Shown: one piece after another, positions 18,941 to 28,245 of the stretch
How the letters are laid out: every line of letters begins with the position of its first letter
Position numbering within the stretch: position 1 is the stretch's first letter
Assembly: GCA_039820545.1 (NCBI GenBank)
Contig: JBCBPW010000020.1
Coordinates: 19,596 to 83,595, forward strand
Length of the DNA: 64,000 nt
Direction of reading: 5' to 3'
From: JALEFZ01 sp039820545
GTDB lineage: Bacteria; Bacteroidota; Bacteroidia; J057
Program-made: the position numbers and the translations under genes
Notes under the pieces: generated by a model
Database searches by the model: none
The model's input: the letters and a program-made list of their open reading frames with translations, nothing else
Told to the model about the DNA's origin: nothing

Positions 18941-20947
18941 CTAGGCTCCAACAGGTTCGCCTGCTGGCTCGACCCACTTCCCATCCTCACGGATCAGCTC
19001 GATCAATTCATCTACAGCAAACTCCGTCTTTACACCTTTTTTGACTACTTCTTGTCCACGGTAGAGTGAAATCTTATCTACGCCCACGCCTACATAGCCG
19101 TAGTCGGCATCTGCCATTTCGCCTGGACCATTCACGATGCAGCCCATGATGCCAATTTTGACACCCTTTAGATGCTCCGTACGTTTGCGAATCTTGGCAG
19201 TGGTCTCTTGAAGATCAAACAAGGTGCGACCGCAAGAAGGGCAAGAGATATACTCTGTCTTCGTAATGCGAAGACGCGCAAGTTGCAACATGCCGAAGGC
19301 TGTGCGAATCCTTGTTTTATCTGCCTTATCGACCCACAGTCCCTCGATCAAGCCATCCACCAGCAAGGTAGAGCCATTGCTGGCCATCGTCAGTTGGATC
19401 ATCGCCTCCTCCGTAATCTGCACATCATCAGGATACTTCCCATTGTCGTAGTGGTCGTAGGACTCAGGCAGTGTCAGCTTGACCATGACGGGCTGTTGGA
19501 TACCAGCCTCTATCAAGGCATATACCATTTTGCGCCAATCATACGTGGGGATAACCTCTGTCGAGTTTAGAATCAAAGTCGTATGCATGAAAGCGGCGGC
19601 TTGCGCTACCACCCTATCGATCGTATGTATATCTACCTGAACAAAATTCAAGTGCTCGCTTCTTTCTTCTGCAGAAAGATAGGCTGATACTGAATCAAAG
19701 TAAGGGAAGTTGACCGTATGGTCTTTGAGCATCTTCCATGTGTCGTGATCGTAGACGCGCTTGAGTCCACCAGGCAAATCATAGGCGGGTACTGAACGCC
19801 CGAAGTAGACGAAGTCTGCCGCAATGTCTGCAAAGTTGTACTTGTCCAACAACTCTATATAGGTATAGCCAATCTCTTTTAGGGCAGAAGCCGTCTCCCA
19901 GTTGTGGCGCATATCGGCTACGACACGTGGCACTTGATCATGTCCTATATTGACGATCTCTTCTGACTTGCGGCGCTTGAATTGTAGGTGATCAAAAGGA
20001 AGGATGATTTTCTCTTGCTTGGGATGGTCGTTTGTTGCAGAGCGAAGTTTATTGGCCTGATGGATATAATGGCTCACCAAAAAGTCTGCTACAGGCATCT
20101 CATGTTCGGGTTCTTCGGTCAATGAAACACGAACAGTGTCTCCGATTCCGTCCATCAGCAAGGTCGAAATTCCCAATGCCGATTTTATTCTTCCGTCTTC
20201 TCCTTCTCCTGCCTCGGTCACTCCTAAATGCAAAGGATAGATCATGTCGCGAGAGATCATGTCTTCCATGAGCATCCGATAAGCTTGTACCATGACTTGA
20301 GGATTCGAGGCTTTCATAGAGATCGCCATATTGTAAAAGCCTAGGTCCTCACAGATTCGGACAAATTCCATGGCAGACTCTACCATTCCTTTGGGGGTAT
20401 CTCCGTAGCGACTCATGATGCGGTCGGAGAGTGAGCCGTGGTTCGTTCCGATACGCATGGCTGTCCCTTCTTCCTTACAGATTTCCACGAGGGGTGCAAA
20501 ACGCTTATATATACGGTCTAATTCTTCCTGATAGGAAGCGTCTGTATATTCAATCTCTTGAAAGCGTTTCTTGTCTGCGTAATTTCCTGGATTTACACGT
20601 ACTTTTTCTACGATGCGGGCAGCAATTTCCGCAGCATTGGGGGTAAAATGAATATCAGCCACCAAAGGAACCTTGCAACCTCTTTTGTGCAATTCTTTCT
20701 TGATCTCTGCAAGATTATATGCTTCCTTTTTACTAGGTGCAGTGATGCGTACATATTCGCAGCCTGCCTCGACCATTCTCAACGTCTGCTCTACTGTTCC
20801 CATCGTATCCATGGTGTCTGTCGTGGTCATAGACTGGATTCTGATGGGATGGGTCCCTCCCAGGGGGACATCACCTATATATACTTCTCTACTGGGAATA
20901 CGCTGATAAGACAAGTGTGACAGCGCATAAGGCACGGAGCGTTCCAT
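18941..20947 (-). CDS. ispG: 4-hydroxy-3-methylbut-2-enyl diphosphate synthase, long form
   Basis: IspG (GcpE) catalyses the penultimate step of the methylerythritol phosphate isoprenoid pathway. The N-terminal TIM-barrel carries IRIQSMTTTDTMDT and PLVADIHFTP. The C-terminal iron-sulfur domain has CPSCGRTLFDL and GIMGCIVNGPGEMADADYG with the cluster Cys residues. At 668 residues it is the long form with a central insert typical of Bacteroidota and plants. It stands alone on the minus strand with a 455-base AT-rich region upstream. Confidence 0.96.
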   Translation of the reverse strand: MERSVPYALSHLSYQRIPSREVYIGDVPLGGTHPIRIQSMTTTDTMDTMGTVEQTLRMVEAGCEYVRITAPSKKEAYNLAEIKKELHKRGCKVPLVADIHFTPNAAEIAARIVEKVRVNPGNYADKKRFQEIEYTDASYQEELDRIYKRFAPLVEICKEEGTAMRIGTNHGSLSDRIMSRYGDTPKGMVESAMEFVRICEDLGFYNMAISMKASNPQVMVQAYRMLMEDMISRDMIYPLHLGVTEAGEGEDGRIKSALGISTLLMDGIGDTVRVSLTEEPEHEMPVADFLVSHYIHQANKLRSATNDHPKQEKIILPFDHLQFKRRKSEEIVNIGHDQVPRVVADMRHNWETASALKEIGYTYIELLDKYNFADIAADFVYFGRSVPAYDLPGGLKRVYDHDTWKMLKDHTVNFPYFDSVSAYLSAEERSEHLNFVQVDIHTIDRVVAQAAAFMHTTLILNSTEVIPTYDWRKMVYALIEAGIQQPVMVKLTLPESYDHYDNGKYPDDVQITEEAMIQLTMASNGSTLLVDGLIEGLWVDKADKTRIRTAFGMLQLARLRITKTEYISCPSCGRTLFDLQETTAKIRKRTEHLKGVKIGIMGCIVNGPGEMADADYGYVGVGVDKISLYRGQEVVKKGVKTEFAVDELIELIREDGKWVEPAGEPVGA

Positions 20948-21402
20948 ATGTTTATATAATGATGAATTTTCCTTGGAAAAAGAACAAATTACAAATAACT
21001 GAAATACAGATACTTACCTCTTATCTTCATTTATATCAAACAGGTGAGGTAAAAATCTACATTTTCTAATTGTATTCCTAAACCTCAATTTGAAAGGAAT
21101 GGTTTTCAGATAATCAAAGGCTAATGCTTACTCAAAACCATGTAATATTTTTCACTATTCTCTCCTAGAAATCACAAATACAAATCCGTTTTTTGACTAA
21201 AGCTGACGTAGAAAATGCAAAATAGCATAGTCGTTTTTTAACAATCGCTATTTGAAAAATAAAAATAGCCTACTTAAAAATTCGAATTAGCATTTTGATT
21301 TTTTAAATTCACTCATCAAAAATTCAAAACTACTGCGTGTTCATTCGCTTTTCTACCACTACTTGTTTGACACGCCCACTTCAGACCCCAAAATCAGCGA
21401 AT
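20948..21402. other. AT-rich divergent intergenic region
   Basis: 455 bases between ispG (minus) and the helical-repeat protein (plus), so it must hold both promoters. It is very AT-rich. An inverted repeat ATGGTTTT / AAAACCAT lies at 21099-21106 and 21134-21141, spaced by 27 bases. AAAATAGC-like words recur near 21225-21290. No ORF or RNA gene is recognised. Confidence 0.5.
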
Positions 21403-22860
21403 ATGGACCTTTACAAAATTATTAGCCAGCTCACAGAGGAAGAATTTACCGATATCTACAATACCTTTACGGCAAATAAAGCAGACAAGAGCGCGGCCTT
21501 TCTCAAAATTATTCGCGAAAACCCAGAGACTCCCGACAAGCAATTTCTGGGGGAATTCGACATTACCCCTTCTGCCTTCTATGTACTCAAGTCCCGTCTC
21601 AACCAAAAAATAGAGACATTTCTACTCAATCGCGTAGGAGATCCTAACCTCCACGTCATGCGCAGAGTCCTGAATGCCAGCGACTTGGTATTTACCAATC
21701 CAAGAGAAATTTCTGTCGCAGCACTCAGAAAGCTGGAAAAGGAGCTACTGAAGTTCGACTTTCCCTACGGACTGATGATTGTATATAAGGAGCTGCAAAA
21801 CCAGCATGCCTTTGACGATAACTACACGCTGTTTCGTAGCAAGTATAAAGAACAAGTGGCCTACGCATTGGCCATGGATCAAGCAGTAGATCTCGTCGTA
21901 CAGTTTTTCCGCTCATTTGATGAGTACTTTTTGGGCAGAAAGGAAAAGGATCTTCAAGATATGGTCAAATCGATGGAACGCATAGACAATCTGACCAATC
22001 TATATGAATCGCATAGACTGTACATCTTCAAGTGCATCATCCATATATACGCCTCCCTCTTCATCGAGATCCCTCAGACGATACGTTGCGAGCTAGAGGA
22101 TACAGAGGTGATGTTTGAGAAGTCTTTTGAGATATTGGGAGAATATAAAGACGACTCGTTCTACCTGAATATCAATATCTTATTCAACTTCCTTCGTTTT
22201 GTCTATTACGAGAAGAATCAGATTCGCGACAAAGCCAAGATCTACTTCGAAATCCTCGACTACAAAATCGAAGAGTTGATGACGCAGTATCACTTCAACG
22301 CGAATACGTCTCTATTTCTCTTCCATAAACTGCGCTATCACCTCCGCACCAATACGGTCGAGCAGATGGTGAAGGATGTAGAAAACTACGTGTCTAAGAT
22401 CGAGGTAGAGCCTTATCGCGTGACGTACTACGTGAATTTTTATCGTTTTCTGGCACATGCCTACTTTGCAGACAAAAACTACAAAAAAGCAGGACGTATC
22501 CTCTACAACCTCAGCAACGAGGTCAACCTGCGCCGCTATGCGCACATAGAGCTAGAAATCAAATGCTTCCTCGCATTGACCTATGTCATGATGCAGGATT
22601 TTGACCTAGCCAATCAGAAGATTCTAAGCTTGCAGCGTCAGCTCCGCAAAGAGTCTATGAACAAGTATGAGCATAACGGAAAGCCCTTGTTGAAGGTCTT
22701 GACGACAGCACTAGGTGGAAAGCCCAATACACGAGCGAAGAACCTGCGCCGCTACATTGACATGTTCAAAGAGAATAATACGGGCCGCTACGCTCTGCTA
22801 CCTGAAATCGATCTGGAGAAAATCTTCCTGAGAGATGAAAGTGTGATGATTTTGAATTGA
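21403..22860 (+). CDS. Helical-repeat (TPR-like) protein, unknown function
   Basis: Open frame starts at 21337, but the Met at 21403 (MDLYKIISQLTEEEFTDIY) is the likely start since the preceding codons read atypically. The 485-residue protein is almost all alpha-helical, with alternating aromatic and charged helices such as YRFLAHAYFADKNYKKAGRI, consistent with TPR-like repeats in the second half. No signal peptide or enzymatic motif is seen, so a cytoplasmic scaffold role is the most that can be inferred. A convergent intrinsic terminator follows its stop. Confidence 0.75.
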   Translation: MDLYKIISQLTEEEFTDIYNTFTANKADKSAAFLKIIRENPETPDKQFLGEFDITPSAFYVLKSRLNQKIETFLLNRVGDPNLHVMRRVLNASDLVFTNPREISVAALRKLEKELLKFDFPYGLMIVYKELQNQHAFDDNYTLFRSKYKEQVAYALAMDQAVDLVVQFFRSFDEYFLGRKEKDLQDMVKSMERIDNLTNLYESHRLYIFKCIIHIYASLFIEIPQTIRCELEDTEVMFEKSFEILGEYKDDSFYLNINILFNFLRFVYYEKNQIRDKAKIYFEILDYKIEELMTQYHFNANTSLFLFHKLRYHLRTNTVEQMVKDVENYVSKIEVEPYRVTYYVNFYRFLAHAYFADKNYKKAGRILYNLSNEVNLRRYAHIELEIKCFLALTYVMMQDFDLANQKILSLQRQLRKESMNKYEHNGKPLLKVLTTALGGKPNTRAKNLRRYIDMFKENNTGRYALLPEIDLEKIFLRDESVMILN

Positions 22861-22879
22861 TGATGGATGATGATGATAG

Positions 22880-22913
22880 AAAGCGGATAGGCAGTAGCTT
22901 ATTCGCTTTTTTT
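22880..22913 (+). terminator. Convergent intrinsic terminator
   Basis: A 10-bp stem (AAAGCGGATA / TATTCGCTTT, one G-T pair) with a 10-base loop and a T-run. It starts 20 bases after the stop at 22860 and overlaps the stop codon of the convergent gene at 22912. Confidence 0.7.
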
Positions 22914-23562
22914 ATGCCTCTCTAAAAGGAAAGTCCCAAATGACCCTCCGCATGATCGCTGTAATGATGGTTTGAGTGCCACTACCTAGTCCACGTGACA
23001 GTTTTTTTTCATACCTCCAAAGCAGGGCGTCTGTCTTTGCATCGTAGACCTTGACTGTACACTTCCCTGAGTTTATAGATCCATAAAAACCTGTAACTAC
23101 CCCTATAAAGACTGCAGCGTCTTCGGACATGGGTTTACTCGACAAGAGATTCCCCATGATCACGCCATCTACTTTCAGCAATTTTGCTACCTCCTGCGGA
23201 GTGTAGGCGTGGATATTCTCTCTTGTGATGCCTTGTTTCGCCAGTAATGCATTCGTAGTGACTATATCTTGAACGGTCACAGTCAAATCCTTCTGTACCG
23301 ACTTTTTAAGGAAGAATCCATAAAGGGTATTTTGGATTTCTAATCCTTCTTTTTCTGCCAACTGCTGAATTTTTTCAGCAGAAACTTTCTCTCCTTCTCT
23401 TGGTCTTAGTTCCAAGGTTACGTCAAAAGGCAGAATAGCCAACTCCTGGTGATCGGCGGTCAATGCACCGAAGAAAGGATGGATATAAACGGCTGTTTTT
23501 TGTGCTGTGAGGCTAGAGGCCATGCCGATTAGATACAATAGAATGCATAGATGCTTTTTCAT
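22912..23562 (-). CDS. Exported protein resembling GNA1162-type envelope proteins
   Basis: A 216-residue protein with a signal peptide (hydrophobic residues 5-19, ending near LTAQK). It contains the segments ELAILPFDVTLE, LLKVDGVIMGNLLS, VKVYDAKTDALLWRYEK and a C-terminal RRVIWDFPF. These resemble DUF799/GNA1162-like and DUF4136-like envelope proteins that often accompany curli-like or lipoprotein assembly genes, but the match is only by pattern. No neighbour supports a specific role. Confidence 0.6.
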   Translation of the reverse strand: MKKHLCILLYLIGMASSLTAQKTAVYIHPFFGALTADHQELAILPFDVTLELRPREGEKVSAEKIQQLAEKEGLEIQNTLYGFFLKKSVQKDLTVTVQDIVTTNALLAKQGITRENIHAYTPQEVAKLLKVDGVIMGNLLSSKPMSEDAAVFIGVVTGFYGSINSGKCTVKVYDAKTDALLWRYEKKLSRGLGSGTQTIITAIMRRVIWDFPFREA

Positions 23563-23772
23563 GTTGGTTTTTGTGCTTTGTCACAAGAGAAAGTAAATAT
23601 AGCTGTAAACCACTAAGTATCGCAACTGTCGCATGCATGTATTTACCTTCTCCATCTTTTGTGATATTCATTTATCTCTCGCTTTTTTTTCGCATTTTCT
23701 CTACCTATTCCCAAAAAATCCTAATTTCAAGGTGTAGGCTGAATCCATGACCTACCTAAGCGAACAACAGGA

Positions 23773-24897
23773 ATGACGTCGAGGGCACTCTCTTCTACAC
23801 TCAAACATATAGGAACGACAACCCTGGCGTGGATTGTGGCTGCACTCCTATTCAGCCTGGTACGTTTGTATGGAGTAGAAGAGGAATTAGTATACACTAG
23901 AGTAGCTGCAAATCGTTCGATCTGGCAGCTGATTCTGATTCAAGGACTCGTCGCAGGTACATCTTTCGGAATTATCTTTGGACTGATGGAGCGTGCATTA
24001 AAGCATAAGACCTTCCGAAAGACATCTTATGCAGTCATCATTCTCATTCGCCTGGTAGGACATTTGATCTTCACACTACTCATTTCGAGTTTGCTCTTCC
24101 TGATTTCTGCAAAAATGAGCGGCCAATATGAAATCGACCATGTTGGAAAATTCATTCTCAATAGCTCATTTTCGAAAACAGCTCCTGTGATTCTCATTTA
24201 CACAGCCTTTGTTTCTATTTTATTTGGGCTCATTCGCCAGACGGATGCCATGTTTGGACCAGGGGTTCTTCGCAATCTCATTGTCGGCAAGTATCACCAC
24301 CCTAAGGAAGAGGAGCGAATCTTCATGTTTCTCGATCTCAAATCGTCCACTACCTATGCGGAGCGATTGGGTCACATCCTATACAGCGAACTGATCCAGG
24401 ATTGTTTTTATGATCTGACGGATGCTTTACAGGAACATGAAGTGGAAGTGTACCAATATGTAGGCGACGAAGCTGTGCTGACATGGCACGTGCCGCAAGG
24501 ACTCAAAAACGGCAATTGTTTAGGTGCCTTTTTTACCTTCGAGCAAACGATACAGGCAAGAGCTGACTATTATTTTAACAAATACGACCTTGTCCCAGTT
24601 TTCAAAGCAGGGGGAAATATGGGACTCGTGATGACAGCAGAGGTGGGGGTAGTGAAAAAAGAAATTGCCTATCATAGCGATGTACTCAATACAGCGGCGA
24701 GAATTCAAAGCTGTTGTAACCCTTTGGGTCATAGACTATTGATTTCAGAATATCTATATAATCAGCTGCCTATGTTACCCGATTATAAATTTGAGGAGGT
24801 GGGAGCTGTGAGTCTCAAAGGAAAAATACAAAAAGTAAATATTTTCAGCGTGGAGCCGACAACTCCTCTCGAGCGAAAGTTTGAGTTTAGTGAATAG
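23773..24897 (+). CDS. Membrane-bound class III adenylate/guanylate cyclase
   Basis: A 374-residue protein with four predicted membrane helices (~14-32, 51-72, 85-111, 136-154) followed by a class III cyclase domain (~180-365). The metal-binding Asp residues are visible in FMFLDLKSS (Asp188) and YVGDEAVLTW (Asp232). The Asn and Arg that stabilise the transition state are present in VLNTAARIQ. It therefore looks catalytically competent, making cAMP or cGMP at the inner membrane; base specificity is not clear from sequence. It is followed after 11 bases by a membrane DnaJ protein in the same unit. Confidence 0.88.
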   Translation: MTSRALSSTLKHIGTTTLAWIVAALLFSLVRLYGVEEELVYTRVAANRSIWQLILIQGLVAGTSFGIIFGLMERALKHKTFRKTSYAVIILIRLVGHLIFTLLISSLLFLISAKMSGQYEIDHVGKFILNSSFSKTAPVILIYTAFVSILFGLIRQTDAMFGPGVLRNLIVGKYHHPKEEERIFMFLDLKSSTTYAERLGHILYSELIQDCFYDLTDALQEHEVEVYQYVGDEAVLTWHVPQGLKNGNCLGAFFTFEQTIQARADYYFNKYDLVPVFKAGGNMGLVMTAEVGVVKKEIAYHSDVLNTAARIQSCCNPLGHRLLISEYLYNQLPMLPDYKFEEVGAVSLKGKIQKVNIFSVEPTTPLERKFEFSE

Positions 24898-24908
24898 CAG
24901 TCAAGGGC

Positions 24909-25865
24909 ATGAGTGAGTTTAAGGATTATTACAAGGTGTTGTCCATCTCTCGGGAATCTACCCCTGAAGAGATCAAGACTGCCTACCGAGACCTCGCGCT
25001 GCAATTTCACCCAGATCAAAACGATGCGCCTGAAGCACACAGTAGATTTCTGGAGATCAGCGAGGCCTACCAAATCCTGAATCAGCCTGCTGCACGAAGC
25101 AAATACAACATCCGCTACGACAAGTATCACCAACTAGGGACACAAAAAAATACAGCAAGTGAGGGTTATGCGCATTTGGAACGTGTAAGACGCAAACGAG
25201 CCAGTCGCTATGGCCGATCCATGTATACCCAACGCATGCGGTATCGTGGGGGCACGTTTTCGCCCTCAACCTCTGATCGAGAACCAAGAGAACGTACCTA
25301 CACCCAATCCTATCAGGAGGCGTACGCGTCGGAAGCTGCCGCCAAAGCAGAGTATGCTGTACAAAGCTCAGAATCTACCCTTAGGGGATTCAGATACTTT
25401 GCGCTTATCCAGCGAGTGGTCATCATCGGGATCTTCATCTTTGCTGTTGGGATGGTCTTGGATAAATATACAGCGCAAAAAACAGCAGCAGAGACTGTAG
25501 AACTCCACAAGCTCATGCCTTGGTCTTTTTCGACTCCGGGTATGATTCGCATCATCACCGACAAGTCTTCCTTTGGCGTGGAAAAAACAGAGGCACCGTT
25601 CTTCTTCAAAGGAGATAAGATTCACCTCAAAAAGAGTCCTGTTGGACACATTCCTGTAAAAGTACTGGTCATAAAAGACGGAAAGGAACAGGAGCTGAAT
25701 GTTTATGGGACATTGTACGCTCCTCCATTTTACATGATATGGCTATTGATTGGATTGTGTGTACTTACCTTTTTTACTACACGCAATCCTGAGTACAATG
25801 TATACATTGGATTACTGACTCTCTTCGTTACGGCTATTCTCACAGGCGTCTTGTTCTTTTCTTGA
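24909..25865 (+). CDS. DnaJ-domain membrane protein
   Basis: A 318-residue protein. Residues ~6-70 form a J-domain with the essential HPD in LALQFHPDQND, which recruits and activates DnaK-type Hsp70. A basic linker follows (RRKRASRYGRSMYTQRMRY). The C-terminus has three membrane helices (VVIIGIFIFAVGMVL near 165, APPFYMIWLLIGLCVLTFF near 275, and a final one). The J-domain is thus tethered to the cytoplasmic membrane face. It is probably co-transcribed with the upstream cyclase gene. Its client is unknown. Confidence 0.9.
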   Translation: MSEFKDYYKVLSISRESTPEEIKTAYRDLALQFHPDQNDAPEAHSRFLEISEAYQILNQPAARSKYNIRYDKYHQLGTQKNTASEGYAHLERVRRKRASRYGRSMYTQRMRYRGGTFSPSTSDREPRERTYTQSYQEAYASEAAAKAEYAVQSSESTLRGFRYFALIQRVVIIGIFIFAVGMVLDKYTAQKTAAETVELHKLMPWSFSTPGMIRIITDKSSFGVEKTEAPFFFKGDKIHLKKSPVGHIPVKVLVIKDGKEQELNVYGTLYAPPFYMIWLLIGLCVLTFFTTRNPEYNVYIGLLTLFVTAILTGVLFFS

Positions 25866-25957
25866 CACTTGTAATACTAGCTGCGATACCTCTTGTGAAG
25901 CGTCAAAACTCATACGTAGATTTCGGGGATATTTAATTTTTCTCCTATATTCCATCT

Positions 25958-25981
25958 GTTTAATCTAAATCGAGATTAAAC
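25958..25981. promoter_or_regulatory. Perfect inverted repeat upstream of an ECF sigma factor gene
   Basis: GTTTAATCT-AAATCG-AGATTAAAC is a perfect 9-bp inverted repeat with a 6-base spacer, ending 15 bases before the sigma factor start codon. It could be an operator or a hairpin in the leader. The right arm and following bases (ATTAAACCTT) recur at 26655-26664 upstream of the next gene. Confidence 0.5.
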
Positions 25982-25996
25982 CTTTGATCAAGGGGC

Positions 25997-26569
25997 ATGT
26001 CAAACGTACACATGGTAGCGACAGAAGAAAAGGAACTCCTGGCCCAACTTCAACAGCCATCTACCCGGCGTAGCGCATTTGATCGACTCATCCGAGCGTA
26101 TCAACAGATGCTCTATTATCATATCAGACGTATGGTCATAGACCACGAAGATGCCGACGATATCTTACAAAACACCCTCCTCAAGGCCTGGAAAAATCTC
26201 GATAAATTTAGAGGGGATGCTGCGTTGAAGACGTGGCTCTATCGGATTGCAACGAATGAGGCATTGACGCATCTCAATAAAAAGAAAAAACAGGCCCATA
26301 CAGATATTGAAGATCTGCAAAACGATATGCGACACAGTCTACAAGAAGGGAAGTATATAGATGGAGACAGCATACAGCGTAAGTTGCAGGCTGCACTTAC
26401 AACACTGCCTGATCGTCAGCGACTGGTTTTCAATATGCGCTACTTTGATGAGATGAAATACGACGAAATTTCAGGGGTACTAGAGGTATCTGTTGGGTCT
26501 TTGAAGGCGAGCTACCACCATGCGGTCAAAAAAATTGAAAAATATCTAGCCGCAGACATGGACAATTAG
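25997..26569 (+). CDS. ECF-type RNA polymerase sigma factor
   Basis: A 190-residue sigma-70 family protein with region 2 (HEDADDILQNTLLKAWKNL, then a W-x-YRIATNEAL core) and region 4 (LPDRQRLVFNMRYFDEM, then a helix-turn-helix with SVGSLKASYHHAVKKI). No region 1 or 3 is present. It is the first gene of a three-gene unit with a one-TM acidic protein (26780) and a Spy-like exported protein (27459), an arrangement typical of sigma/anti-sigma envelope-stress units in Bacteroidota. The inverted repeat just upstream may serve its regulation. Confidence 0.94.
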   Translation: MSNVHMVATEEKELLAQLQQPSTRRSAFDRLIRAYQQMLYYHIRRMVIDHEDADDILQNTLLKAWKNLDKFRGDAALKTWLYRIATNEALTHLNKKKKQAHTDIEDLQNDMRHSLQEGKYIDGDSIQRKLQAALTTLPDRQRLVFNMRYFDEMKYDEISGVLEVSVGSLKASYHHAVKKIEKYLAADMDN

Positions 26570-26779
26570 GGTACTGATTATGAATATATTATGTCGATTT
26601 TTCGATCCACAACGATTGAGATCTAAAATACCCTCAAAAAAAATTTCATTTAAATTAAACCTTCGCTTTTAGACACAGTCAAAAATAAGACATAAAAGGA
26701 TAGAGCTGATCAAGGGAGACTTTTCCATTTTATCGAATCTCTCTATCTTTTGAATTGTTAAATAGAGGAGTATCACGAG

Positions 26780-27424
26780 ATGAAGGAAGAAAGAGAACAT
26801 GATGACGACATCCTCCAGGAACTGGAAGGATCTCCCTTGCTCAAAAGCTTGAAGGGGAATCCTGCATTCGATGCCCCCACAGGATATTTTGATCGCTTTC
26901 AAGATCAATTCAAGGACTTGCTGGACGATGAAGAGGAACTCGCAGAAGCTCCTTTGATTCAAAAAGCAGGAAAGACCAACATATTCAGCGTCCCTGCTCG
27001 TTACTTTGAGGAGCTGCCTGCCCATCTCATGGCTCGCATCGGCAATGAGACGCGTGTGGTCAGCCTATGGAAGAGAAATGCTAAATGGGCTGTAGGAATA
27101 GCCGCAGCACTTACTTTACTGATTGCCTCTAGCCTATTCTTCCAGCATACAGGTTCATCTACTAGAGATCAAAAAGCATTGACAGAAGTCTTACAAGAGC
27201 TCTCTGAGACGGAGATGCTGGCTATAGCAGATGAGGCAAATATAGACGAGTATGACCTCATGTACGCGCTTGATGAGACCGACATTGCGGATATGGAACA
27301 AGAATTTGACGAAGAGACTTGGGATGTAGATTTTCTGGAGTCAGACCTTTTGGAAGAATTTGAGGATTTGGAACTAGAGCTGGACGAGGAAGACCTAGAA
27401 GTAATCATGACGGACTTCATGTAG
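26780..27424 (+). CDS. Single-TM acidic protein, probable anti-sigma factor
   Basis: A 214-residue protein with one membrane helix (residues ~98-115, WAVGIAAALTLLIASSLFF). The cytoplasmic half contains two FDAPTGYFDRF / FSVPARYFEEL motifs found in sigma-linked Bacteroidota proteins. The outer half is extremely acidic, with Asp/Glu-rich stretches to the C-terminus (EFEDLELELDEEDLEVIM). Its position after the ECF sigma gene makes an anti-sigma role likely, but a zinc-type ZAS domain is not evident, so this is inference. Confidence 0.7.
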   Translation: MKEEREHDDDILQELEGSPLLKSLKGNPAFDAPTGYFDRFQDQFKDLLDDEEELAEAPLIQKAGKTNIFSVPARYFEELPAHLMARIGNETRVVSLWKRNAKWAVGIAAALTLLIASSLFFQHTGSSTRDQKALTEVLQELSETEMLAIADEANIDEYDLMYALDETDIADMEQEFDEETWDVDFLESDLLEEFEDLELELDEEDLEVIMTDFM

Positions 27425-27458
27425 GAGCGAGAAATAAAGGGAACAGAATTTCAGAACA

Positions 27459-27938
27459 ATGATGACACGATATATATCTTTTTTTGTAGTCGGACTCTTG
27501 ATCAGCTTGCTCCAGCTACAGGCACAGGAAGTGCAATTAGGACCTAAACTCAAAGCCATCCGAGCCGAACACTACTCTCGTATTATGGAGTTGTCGCCAG
27601 ATGATGCGAAGAAGTTCTGGCCTGTATTTGATGAGCGGGAGAAGGAATTGCTTACCATCGCAAGAAAGAAAAAAGCCAAGAAGCAACAGCTAGAGAATAC
27701 CATGAAGATCCATGCTCCACGTATTCTAGAAACCCTCATCGATGAATACGCAAATTTAGATCGTCAGGAAGCTGAAGTGCGAAGACGCTACCACGATCGC
27801 TTCAAGGAAGTATTGCCTATACGAACGGTCGTCCTATTTTATCAGGCAGAGCAATCGTGGCGAAGACGGCTCCTAGGGAAGATCGCCCAAAATCAGCAGC
27901 AAAGACGGAATCAGCGTCCTGGCGGTGGCCAGGATTAA
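27459..27938 (+). CDS. Exported Spy/CpxP-like helical protein
   Basis: A 159-residue exported protein. The signal peptide (hydrophobic 5-20) ends at LQAQ. The mature part is charged and helical with ELSPDDAKKFWPVFDEREKE, an LTPEEAxxFWPxxxxxxxx-type motif common in Bacteroidota Spy-like proteins encoded next to ECF sigma factors, and a basic C-terminus ending RRNQRPGGGQD. A periplasmic chaperone or sensor role is inferred from context. It is the third gene of the sigma unit. Confidence 0.8.
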   Translation: MMTRYISFFVVGLLISLLQLQAQEVQLGPKLKAIRAEHYSRIMELSPDDAKKFWPVFDEREKELLTIARKKKAKKQQLENTMKIHAPRILETLIDEYANLDRQEAEVRRRYHDRFKEVLPIRTVVLFYQAEQSWRRRLLGKIAQNQQQRRNQRPGGGQD

Positions 27939-27940
27939 GG

Positions 27941-28009
27941 GCGCTTACAGATGAAAGCAAACCATATGGAAAACACCTGTTTTTTGCAATGCTTAGACTC
28001 CGATCTACG
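27941..28009. repeat. Dispersed ~69-base repeat, copy 1
   Basis: Aligns without gaps over ~62 bases to 38062-38130, sharing GATGAAAGCA, CCAT, GAAAA and TAGACTCCG blocks, with roughly 14 mismatches. Both copies lie just downstream of a plus-strand gene. Confidence 0.5.
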
Positions 28010-28191
28010 TATTTCTATTTAGCATTCAATCAATGAATTGCCCCTTAAAGACTATGAATTCGCTATAAGCCTGAAAGGGTGGCATAGTCACTCAAAAAAT
28101 GGTATTCTGTCACCTTGATGATTTCAATTCTAGACTATAGGATCATTCGCCATCATCTCATTTCTCATACTCATCTCCTTGCAAAAGTAAG

Positions 28192-28216
28192 AGCCATCCC
28201 GATATACAGGATGGCT
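28192..28216 (-). terminator. Intrinsic hairpin after the DUF349 gene
   Basis: An 8-bp stem (AGCCATCC / GGATGGCT) with a 9-base loop, ~30 bases after the stop at 28246 and followed on the minus strand by CTTACTTTTGC. The T-run is weak. Confidence 0.45.
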
Positions 28217-28245
28217 ATTTGTATGGATGGAGCTTAAAACCGTTG

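Larger units (their letters stand above)
27939..28245. other. Intergenic region with a dispersed repeat and terminator
   Basis: 307 bases between the convergent Spy-like and DUF349 genes. It holds one copy of a ~69-base dispersed repeat (27941-28009) and an intrinsic hairpin at 28192-28216. Nothing else is recognised. Confidence 0.5.

Noticed and set aside
27169..27420. Serine-rich minus-strand frame
   Set aside because: Complement of the Asp/Glu-rich tail of the anti-sigma-like protein; a compositional shadow.
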